Part shown: one piece after another, positions 1 to 7,069 of the stretch
Position numbering within the stretch: the first letter of the stretch is position 1
Layout: each line of letters opens with the position of its first letter
Origin: Streptomyces spirodelae
Lineage (GTDB): Bacteria; Actinomycetota; Actinomycetes; Streptomycetales; Streptomycetaceae
Reading direction: 5' to 3'
DNA: 64,000 nucleotides
Assembly (NCBI RefSeq): GCF_017676385.1
Contig: NZ_JAFFZN010000028.1
Span: forward strand, 41,843-105,842
The notes under the pieces: model-generated
The model's input: the letters and a program-made list of their open reading frames with translations, nothing else
What the model was told of the DNA's origin: nothing
Database searches by the model: none
Translations under genes and position numbers: made by a program

Positions 1-2
1 AG

Positions 3-1817
3 GCGTCACCCGTCGCGGTGTACTGCGGCATCGTGCTGGTCTTCGCAGCGGCCACGGCCGCAGTCGTCGTCCCCGGCTGGAAGCTGGCGGCCCGCTCCCG
101 CTCCCGTACCAAGGGGCTCGCCGGGCGGCGGGAGCTGGCCGCCATGCTGCCCGCCGCCGTCGAGAAGCGCGCCCGGGAGCTGCGGCCCTCCGTCAAGCAC
201 GAGCCCGAGCTGCATCCCGACCAGACCGGCAACCTGCTGGGCAATCTGGAGCCCGACGGGCCCGAGCTGCGCTCCTCGTTCGAGGATGTGGAGCTCGACC
301 TGATGGCCCCGCGTGCCGGTAAGTCCACCGGTATCGCCGTCCCCCGGGTGCTGCGGGCCACCGGCGCGGTGCTGCTGACCTCCAACAAGTCGGACGTCTA
401 CGCGGTCACCCGGGCCGAACGGCAGAAAACCGGGCTGGTGTGGACGTTCGACCCGCAGGGCATCGCGCACACCCCGCGCGGCATGTGGTGGAACATGCTG
501 GCCGACTGCCACACCATCGAGGGCGCCCGCCGGCTGTCCGGGCACTTCGTCGCCTCCGTCAACGACGACGCGTCCAAGAAGGACTTCTGGATCTCGGCCG
601 CCCAGAACACGCTCACGGCGCTGTTCCTCGCCGCAGCGCGCGGCGGGGCCACGGTCACCGACCTGCTCGGCTGGCTCGCCGACCCCGCCGACCGCACCCC
701 GGTCGACCTGCTGCGCGACGCCGACATGGTCGCCATGGCCGAGCAGCTCCAGGGCACGGTGCGCGGCGCGGTCGAGACCCGGGACGGCATCTTCGAGACG
801 GCACGGCAGTGCGTGGCCTGTCTCCTCGACCCGGAGATCGCCGCCTGGGTCCAGCCCGACCCGTGGCTGCCCGAGTTCCGCCCGCACGAGCATGTCCTGG
901 GCCGCGACACCCTGTACCTGCTCTCCAAGGACGGCGGCGGCTCCGCGGCCGGCGTCATCGCCGGGCTCGCCGATGCCACCCTGCGCGCCGGGGTGATGGC
1001 CGCCGAGCGGATGGGCGGCCGGCTCGACCCCCCGATGACGGCCGTGCTGGACGAGGCGGCCAACGTCTGCCGCATCTCCGACCTTCCCGACCTCTACAGC
1101 CACCTGGGCTCCCGCGGCGTCAACGTGGTGACCCTGCTGCAGAGCTACCGCCAGGGCTCCCGCGTGTGGGGGGAGGCGGGCATGGACGCGCTGTGGAGCG
1201 CCGCCACCATCAAACTCCTGGGCGCGGGGCTGGACGACGCCGACTTCGTGGACAAGGTCTCCAAACTCGTCGGCCAGCAGGATGTCAAGACGCCCTCCTA
1301 CTCCAGCGGCAAGGACGGCGGCTCCCGTTCGGTCTCCTACCGGCTGGACCCGGTCCTGCCGCCCGACAAGATCCGTGCCCTTCCCAAGGGCACGGCCCTG
1401 CTGCTGGCCACCGGCATCCGCCCCGCCATGATCCGGCTGCGCCCCTGGTTCAAGGAGCCCGGCGCGGCGGCCATCTCCGCCGCTGCCAAGGCCGAGACGG
1501 AGGCCATCACCCAGCGGGCCGCACAGGCGTGGGCGGGAGGACCCGCGGTGGGCGCGGACGCCCCCGCGGGCATGGGCGTCGGCGTGGAGCAGGGGGCGCA
1601 CGCGGGAGACGTCGCGTATCCGGCGGACGCCCCGTATCCGGCGGAGGCTGCGCACCCGGCGGCTGCCCCGTACCCCGGGGCGCCCGTGCACGGGGGGACC
1701 ACTGGGTACGCGCAGTCCGCGGGGTCCGGAGCCGCCGAGGGCGGCGGAAGCGTGGCGGACACCGCGCCCCCCGCCCCCGATCACCGGCTCAAGTGGACCC
1801 GGGAAGCGACGTCTTGA
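3..1817 (+). CDS. TraG/TraD/VirD4-like coupling ATPase (5' end cut by window)
   Basis: Probable coupling ATPase that brings substrate to a type IV secretion channel. The frame is open to the first bases, so the N-terminus (at least one TM segment) lies outside the window; counting from the GTG at 18, the first visible residues form a membrane helix (about 1-20). A Walker-A-like APRAGKST is at residues 97-104 and a Walker-B-like MTAVLDEAANV near 340-350, with the TraG/TraD C-terminal fold following. The last 100 residues are Ala/Pro/Tyr-rich and probably disordered. It is the only core gene of the locus on the + strand at this end; the ATPase and channel genes lie 10-15 kb downstream on the minus strand. 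Family call is strong; conjugation versus protein secretion is not decided by the sequence. Confidence 0.85.
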   Translation, partial: ASPVAVYCGIVLVFAAATAAVVVPGWKLAARSRSRTKGLAGRRELAAMLPAAVEKRARELRPSVKHEPELHPDQTGNLLGNLEPDGPELRSSFEDVELDLMAPRAGKSTGIAVPRVLRATGAVLLTSNKSDVYAVTRAERQKTGLVWTFDPQGIAHTPRGMWWNMLADCHTIEGARRLSGHFVASVNDDASKKDFWISAAQNTLTALFLAAARGGATVTDLLGWLADPADRTPVDLLRDADMVAMAEQLQGTVRGAVETRDGIFETARQCVACLLDPEIAAWVQPDPWLPEFRPHEHVLGRDTLYLLSKDGGGSAAGVIAGLADATLRAGVMAAERMGGRLDPPMTAVLDEAANVCRISDLPDLYSHLGSRGVNVVTLLQSYRQGSRVWGEAGMDALWSAATIKLLGAGLDDADFVDKVSKLVGQQDVKTPSYSSGKDGGSRSVSYRLDPVLPPDKIRALPKGTALLLATGIRPAMIRLRPWFKEPGAAAISAAAKAETEAITQRAAQAWAGGPAVGADAPAGMGVGVEQGAHAGDVAYPADAPYPAEAAHPAAAPYPGAPVHGGTTGYAQSAGSGAAEGGGSVADTAPPAPDHRLKWTREATS

Positions 1818-1838
1818 CCGCCGGAGCCGGGCGGGTGG

Positions 1839-3041
1839 TCAGGCCCTGCGCCCCCGGGTCACCTTGTGCAGGAGCCATTCGACCGGCCCGTGCCGGAAGC
1901 GGCGTACCAGCCAAGCGCTGAGCGTCAGTTGCATGGCGTAGAGGAAGAAGCACCCGACGAGTACGGGCACCAGGCCGACGCGGCCATGGAGGGCGAGACC
2001 GTATCCGGTGAAGACCAGCGCCATCACCAGCGACTGGGCCAGATAGTTGCTGAGCGCCAGCCGGCCGGCGGCTGCGAGCACTCCGTCGAGCCGCCGGCCG
2101 CGCCGCGTGCGCAGCACCAGCAGCAGCCCGCCGCCGTACGCCGCGGTGAGGGCCGGCGCTGTGAGCACGCCGACGGCGTCACCGACGTCGTACCAGCGTG
2201 CGTCCAGCGGCCCGTTGCGGCATACCGCGGTGAAGACGCCTCCCGCCAGGCCGAGCGGCAGCCCGTAGCCGACCAGCCGCCGTACCTGGACGCGGCACCG
2301 GTCCCAGTCGGCGAGCAATTGCCGCTTCCCCGCTGCCAGGCCGACCAGGAACGCCGCCAGGATGTGCGGTGCGTACAGCATGTCCCCGGCGAGCAGGTCG
2401 TGCCACTGACGCAGATTGGCGTGGACGACGGAGGCCGGATCGCCTCGATAGGCCGCCGCGACGGAGACGGCCTCGGGGACAGCGGCGCCGCCCGACGCGG
2501 TGGCGGCGAGGGCGAGCAGGCCCTTGCCGATCAGCAGGACGCCGAGGAAGACGACGAGCACGACCGCGCCGCCGACGGCCTTGCGCGGCGCCACGCCTCG
2601 CGCGGCGAACAGCACCAGCCCCAGCACCGCGTACGTCATCAGGATGTCGCCCGGGAACAGCAGAACGGCGTGTGCGAACCCGAGACACCACAGGAAGAGC
2701 AGCCGCCGCAACTGCCGCCCCGCGAACCGGGCCCCCTCCCGCTCGGCCGAACGGGCCTGGAGGGTGAAGCTGTACCCGAACAGGAAGGCGAACAGCAGGT
2801 AGAACTTGCTGCTGACCAACGCGGTGACGAGCCAGGCGGCAACCCGCTCCGCCGCTGATCCGTACGGCCCCTGTCCCGCGTACGGATCGGCCATCACCTG
2901 CACGTTGACCAGCAGGATGCCGAGCAGCGCGAAACCGCGCAGCGCATCCACATCGCGGATGCGCGGCGCTGTCGCATGCGTCGTTCTCGGACGCGTGGAA
3001 GGTGCCGTCCGCTCTCCACGGTCGCTGTGCGGCATGAGCAT
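1839..3041 (-). CDS. DUF418 family polytopic membrane protein
   Basis: 400 residues with about eight to ten hydrophobic segments. It shows the DUF418/YeiB signature: an N-terminal R(I/D)xxxDALRGFALLGILLVN motif around residues 28-46 and a C-terminal LSNYLAQSL and W...GPVEWLLHKVTR segment. Its length is normal for the family. The molecular function of DUF418 is unknown; membrane transport or acyl transfer has been suggested for relatives. It converges tail-to-tail with the coupling ATPase (21 bp apart) and is not an obvious part of the secretion locus. Two ATGs two codons apart compete for the start; I used the outer one. Confidence 0.82.
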   Translation of the reverse strand: MLMPHSDRGERTAPSTRPRTTHATAPRIRDVDALRGFALLGILLVNVQVMADPYAGQGPYGSAAERVAAWLVTALVSSKFYLLFAFLFGYSFTLQARSAEREGARFAGRQLRRLLFLWCLGFAHAVLLFPGDILMTYAVLGLVLFAARGVAPRKAVGGAVVLVVFLGVLLIGKGLLALAATASGGAAVPEAVSVAAAYRGDPASVVHANLRQWHDLLAGDMLYAPHILAAFLVGLAAGKRQLLADWDRCRVQVRRLVGYGLPLGLAGGVFTAVCRNGPLDARWYDVGDAVGVLTAPALTAAYGGGLLLVLRTRRGRRLDGVLAAAGRLALSNYLAQSLVMALVFTGYGLALHGRVGLVPVLVGCFFLYAMQLTLSAWLVRRFRHGPVEWLLHKVTRGRRA

Positions 3042-3209
3042 CGAGCACCACCACGGGGCGCACGGCGGAAGGGTTCAACTCGCGTGCCGCCGGTAGGACC
3101 GATTCGACCATGAACCGCCCCGACCCGCATTCCGTGATTGAAGGACGACTCTCAACGCGGAGCCCATCGGTCACGACAGGGCTCCCTGTCAGCCTGGAGG
3201 AGATCCGGC

Positions 3210-4529
3210 ATGGCACCAAAGGACTCGAAGGACAAGAAGAAAAAGAAGAAGGAGCGAGAAGAACAGCCCGTGATGCCCGGCGGCTACCCCGCCTCGGTGG
3301 CGAGTTCGTCCGGCACCAGCAGGTCGTCACGCAGGGACTCGGAGGCCACGACGTCCTCGCGCAGCGGCCACAGCCAGCGCTCCGGTGGCGGGACCAGCGA
3401 GCGCCGCCGCCGCGGGCGCGGGTCACCGAGCTCGGACGGCAGCGGCAGCAGCGGCAGCAGCGGCACCGACATCCCCGCTCTGGACGAGGCCGTCGACCGT
3501 CTGTCGGACCTGCCCAGCACCCCGGGCACCACATCGAGCGCCGGTTCCGCGGACGATCTGCCGGAGATGCTGCAGGACGCGCCCCAGGAGATGCCGTGGT
3601 ATCACACCGCCACCCAGGCGTGGCACTACCTGAGGGGCTCCAACGCCTACACCCGGGACCGTGACCGGAACACGGGGGAGGCCATCTGGCGACAGGTGGA
3701 CCCGAACCGGCTCGCGAACCGCATCGGCAACTGGGCCAGGGACAACGCGACCACGATCGGCACCGATATCGGTGGGGCGGCCTTCGCGGGCCAGGGGATC
3801 GGCATCCTCGGCAACCCCCCGAGCGCACCGCCGAACACGTGGGGCTCAAGGATGTACGGCCTCGGCGGCGTCACCGTGAACGCGCTGGTGCCCGCAACCC
3901 AGTTGGCGGCGACGCCGAACAGGACGTACGCGCACTACGGCTTGACCGCGCTGAACGTGGCGGGGCAAACGGCCTACGGTGTGGGCGCCTCGGGCCTGAT
4001 TCAGAGCAACAGGTGGGCCTGGGCGGCCCAGGGCTTCGGCGCGCTGACATCGGCCGGTGCCACCTGGGCGTACAACCACCTTCCCCAGGGGCAGCAGTCG
4101 CGGCAGCAGGATCAGGGGAACGTCCTTCCCATGTACAACATGCCGGCGGCACAACAGGGCCGGTCGAACCTGGCGCTACCCGCCCAGCAGGCCGCACCCG
4201 CTTACCCGGCGTACGGGCAGACCAGCACGCTGACGTACCGCCCGGCCCCGCCGAGGGCGAACACGACGGCAGCCGCCGTGAACTCCTACCAGCCACAGCA
4301 GCAGGTCAGCTATCTGCCGAGTGGGCGCGGGCAGTCCAGCACGGGCGGCGGATACCAGACCTCGGCGCAAGCGCAGCAGGGCGGGGTCCAGCGCCGGAAC
4401 TCGCAGAACCCCGGGGGTGTCAGCTACAGCCAGCAGCAGTACAACGTCAGCTACAGCAACTGGCAGAACCCCTACGGGAACCAGCGGCGCTCCCCCTCGC
4501 CCGGAAGGGGAGGCGGCGGGGGCCGGTGA
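3210..4529 (+). CDS. Low-complexity protein with small-residue hydrophobic core and Q/N/S/Y-rich tail
   Basis: 439 residues, start set by GGAGGAG eight bases upstream. I do not recognise the family. Layout: a basic Lys-rich N-terminus (KDKKKKKKERE) and Ser/Arg-rich disordered part (1-115); a folded-looking core (about 130-300) that begins around MPWYHTATQAWHYLRG and contains Gly/Ala/Thr-rich amphipathic stretches (TIGTDIGGAAFAGQG, ALNVAGQTAYGVGASG); then a Gln/Asn/Ser/Tyr/Gly-rich tail (about 310-439) of prion-like composition with repeated QxSY/YSN motifs. It lies inside the secretion locus and ends before a strong terminator. The core could insert in membranes, and a secreted substrate is possible, but both are inference. 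Confidence 0.7.
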   Translation: MAPKDSKDKKKKKKEREEQPVMPGGYPASVASSSGTSRSSRRDSEATTSSRSGHSQRSGGGTSERRRRGRGSPSSDGSGSSGSSGTDIPALDEAVDRLSDLPSTPGTTSSAGSADDLPEMLQDAPQEMPWYHTATQAWHYLRGSNAYTRDRDRNTGEAIWRQVDPNRLANRIGNWARDNATTIGTDIGGAAFAGQGIGILGNPPSAPPNTWGSRMYGLGGVTVNALVPATQLAATPNRTYAHYGLTALNVAGQTAYGVGASGLIQSNRWAWAAQGFGALTSAGATWAYNHLPQGQQSRQQDQGNVLPMYNMPAAQQGRSNLALPAQQAAPAYPAYGQTSTLTYRPAPPRANTTAAAVNSYQPQQQVSYLPSGRGQSSTGGGYQTSAQAQQGGVQRRNSQNPGGVSYSQQQYNVSYSNWQNPYGNQRRSPSPGRGGGGGR

Positions 4530-4584
4530 CTCCCGGGCATACCGCAGAGGGCTGACAGCCCTCCGACAGTAGCCATGACACATG

Positions 4585-4621
4585 ACGGCCCGGCGGTGCT
4601 CACGCATCGCCGGGCCGTTTT
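4585..4621 (+). terminator. Rho-independent terminator after the low-complexity gene
   Basis: Perfect 11-bp stem (4585-4595 with 4608-4618), 12-nt loop, followed by TTTT. It lies 56 bp after the stop at 4529, between two convergent genes, and may also serve the minus-strand gene ending at 4654. Confidence 0.85.
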
Positions 4622-4653
4622 CGTGCCGCCCCCAGCGGGTCACCGATCGATCT

Positions 4654-6096
4654 TCACCTGCCCCGGGACGGTGCCCGCTTCGCGGTGTCGGACTGCTGCG
4701 CCGCGGGAGCGCGGTGCGGCGACTGCGGCCGGGACGACCGGGACATCGAGGTGTCCTTCCCGCGCGCCTCGCTGTTGGAGCGGTGGTGTTCCAGCGACTG
4801 ACCGGCCACAGCGGGGCTGAAGACGGGCGAGGAGGGCGGCGAAACCGGGAGCGCCGGGGAACTCACCGGGCTCACGGACCGACTCACCGGGCTCACGGGT
4901 GGCACCGTCGGACTCGCGGGGGGACTCACCGGGGTAGACGGAGGGGACGGCTGGGTGTCGGCAGGCGAGGAACTCCGGCTCCGAGCGGGTTCGGCGCCGG
5001 GCGTGTCCAGCGGGATTTTCGGCGGCACGTTCGGCACCTTCGGGGGCACGGGCGGTCCCGGGGTGTGCGCCGCGGAGTCTCCCCGGGCGGGGGCCGCCGC
5101 GCGGGCGACCGCCTGGGTGACGGCGTTCTGGGGACCGGGGCCGGAAAGCTGCCCGGAGGCGTAGTCGGACAGCTGAGGAAGCCGCGGCGGCGTGGCCAGA
5201 CGGGCACCGGGGACTGCGGCGGGGTCCGCCTTGGCCGAGCGCTTCTGGGCGTTGCCCGGCCTCGCCGACCGCCAGGGGTTGAGCCTGGAGAGCCAGGACC
5301 GTTCGGACTTGGGCGCCTCGGTGTTCTTCTCGCTCCTTTTGGCGTTGTTCGCGTTGGACTCGGCCAATGCCGCCAGTGACGCGGCGAAAGGCAGCATGTT
5401 ACGGCGAGCCGCCTCCCGGTACCGGGTCCTGCCGTTCATCAGCTTCCGCACCTCGTCCTGGACCGCCGCCTGCTGCTCCGGGCGGTCGCGGAGACTGCCG
5501 TACTGCTCGAAGGCCGACGGGTTGCCCTCCGGCTGCTGCTTCATGAGCCTTCGCCGGCCGCCCGGCTGCTGCGGAGGCGGTAGGACGGCCCCTCCCGGCG
5601 GAGGCGGCGCGTAGCCCGTCCCGTAGGGAGCGAAGCCCTGGCCCTGGGGAGCGAAGCCGGTCCTGTGCTGCGGTACGAAACCGGGTACGGAAGACGGCTG
5701 TTGGCGGGCCGGCCCCTGAGCGGCCTGCTGGGGGGCCACCCCGTGCCAGGGCTGTTGCGCCCACTGCGGTGGAAAGTGCTGGGGCTCGGGGCCCTGCCCC
5801 TGCCCGGGAGGTGGCGGCTGGTACTCCTGCCCCGCACCGGGGTCTTCCGCGCGCTGTTGTCCTTGCCGGTTCCGCAGCAGGCGGCGCCACAAGCCGCGGA
5901 GAAACCGCAGCATCTCGTCCGCCACATCGTCCGCGGCCCGACCGAGCGAGTCCTGCTCCTTCTGTGGGGGAGCAGGCCCCCACGCAGGGTTCTGCCGCGC
6001 GCCGCTCTGCCGCGCGGCAGCCTTCAACTCCTCGTCGAGCAACTGTCGCGCCAGCCGCCTCGGCCTGATGCGGCGTGGACCGGTCGGCTCAGGCAT
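4654..6096 (-). CDS. Pro/Ser/Gln-rich, largely disordered protein of the secretion locus
   Basis: 480 residues; start supported by GGAGG seven bases upstream. I do not recognise a named family. The N-terminus (1-80) is charged and helical and contains a DEMLRFLRGLWRRLLRNRQG amphipathic helix. Residues 90-190 are Pro/Gln/Gly-rich (FAPQGQGFAPYGTGYAP repeats). A more ordered charged part (about 195-290) contains EQYGSLRDRPEQQAAVQDEV. The C-terminus is a long SPVSP/PPSSP repeat region. Composition suggests a scaffold or a long flexible protein. It is divergent from the DUF4913 gene and converges on the low-complexity gene at 3210, so the three form a block between the coupling ATPase and the AfsR regulator. 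Confidence 0.7.
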   Translation of the reverse strand: MPEPTGPRRIRPRRLARQLLDEELKAAARQSGARQNPAWGPAPPQKEQDSLGRAADDVADEMLRFLRGLWRRLLRNRQGQQRAEDPGAGQEYQPPPPGQGQGPEPQHFPPQWAQQPWHGVAPQQAAQGPARQQPSSVPGFVPQHRTGFAPQGQGFAPYGTGYAPPPPGGAVLPPPQQPGGRRRLMKQQPEGNPSAFEQYGSLRDRPEQQAAVQDEVRKLMNGRTRYREAARRNMLPFAASLAALAESNANNAKRSEKNTEAPKSERSWLSRLNPWRSARPGNAQKRSAKADPAAVPGARLATPPRLPQLSDYASGQLSGPGPQNAVTQAVARAAAPARGDSAAHTPGPPVPPKVPNVPPKIPLDTPGAEPARSRSSSPADTQPSPPSTPVSPPASPTVPPVSPVSRSVSPVSSPALPVSPPSSPVFSPAVAGQSLEHHRSNSEARGKDTSMSRSSRPQSPHRAPAAQQSDTAKRAPSRGR

Positions 6097-6274
6097 GGGA
6101 ACGTCCTCCGTGTCGTCGACGACCGATGCTCAAAGGGAACACGGACGGTTTCTGGGATCGGTTCACTCGGTTCCGCACGGGGCCGTCCGGGCGAGTGAAC
6201 CGAGCGCGGTGCCCGCACGTGATGGTTCCGAAGACGCCGCCGGAGACCGCCCGCGACCGCAGGAGCAACCCGCC

Positions 6275-6847
6275 ATGCCCATGGCCGACGAGAGCCGGAA
6301 CCGGACCCCCAACCGGCATCAGAACGACGACCAGGCCCAGCACCAGGCCCAGGCACAGCACCAGGCCCAGGCGCAGCACCAGGCCCAGGCGCAGGAGCAG
6401 GACCAGGCGCAGGAGCAGGCCCAGGCGCAGGAGCAGGCCCAGGCGGTGCGTGGAGAGGATGGGCCCGCCGCGCCGCGGTTCATCCTCTACAAGGACGGCT
6501 ACGACTACCAGTCGGAGATGTACCGGCTCTCGCAATGGACGCACCACGTGCTGCTGCCCGTCTACGGCAGGGAAGTCACCTCGGGAGCTCCGTGGTGCTC
6601 ACGCTGGTGGGAGCACCAGGAGGCGGTGGCCCAGCTCCACGGTTTGTGGCTGGCTTGGGCGGAGCTGACCGGACCCGACGCGGATATGACGGGCCCGGCC
6701 TCGTGGCACCGTGACTTCCTGGGCCCGGTGATGGGTGCACTGCGGGATCCGTCGGGTCCGTTCGCCGGATGCAAGCCCGGCAGCCACCGGCCGAAGGAGG
6801 TTCCGCCCGTGGAGCCGCTGGCCCCGCCGGAGCCGCCGGCGGCGTGA
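6275..6847 (+). CDS. DUF4913 family protein with Gln/Ala repeat
   Basis: 190 residues, start chosen at ATG 6275 with AGGAG nine bases upstream. After an N-terminal His/Gln/Ala repeat (about residues 15-58, encoded by an 18-bp tandem DNA repeat), the DUF4913 domain runs from about 65 to 170 with the family pattern: KDGYDYQSEMYRLSQWTHHV, a WCSRWWEHQEAVAQLHGLW segment and a WHRDFLGPVMGALRDPSGPF end. DUF4913 proteins are common in actinobacterial conjugative elements and T4SS-like loci; their function is unknown. The Trp-rich WW...H helix suggests a helical binding domain (inference). Confidence 0.8.
   Translation: MPMADESRNRTPNRHQNDDQAQHQAQAQHQAQAQHQAQAQEQDQAQEQAQAQEQAQAVRGEDGPAAPRFILYKDGYDYQSEMYRLSQWTHHVLLPVYGREVTSGAPWCSRWWEHQEAVAQLHGLWLAWAELTGPDADMTGPASWHRDFLGPVMGALRDPSGPFAGCKPGSHRPKEVPPVEPLAPPEPPAA
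6331..6444 (+). repeat. Tandem 18-bp Gln/Ala-coding repeat
   Basis: Degenerate tandem array inside the DUF4913 gene built from units like CACCAGGCCCAGGC plus CAG/GAG codons. It encodes alternating H/E-Q-A-Q steps, and copy number probably varies between strains. Confidence 0.85.
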
Positions 6848-7069
6848 CACCTCCGACCACTTTCGGGGCGGCGGCGCGTCCGCCGGACCGGCCGTCGGCC
6901 CTTCCTGGCGCCCGACCAGGCGTTCGGCACCGGTTCCGGCCGAGTGGCTGGCCGGTTCCTGTCGGTCAGATCTCGGATGTGTGACATCGCGAAGACCGGG
7001 CAGCAACCTCTTGGTTAGAAATGGAACGGGGTCCCTCCGGATCATTCACACCTCGGTAGAGTCGAACTT

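Noticed and set aside
6..1784. 592-residue open frame on the minus strand opposite the coupling ATPase
   Set aside because: Low-complexity Arg/Gly/His-rich antisense shadow typical of high-GC DNA; the + strand frame has clear TraG/VirD4 motifs.
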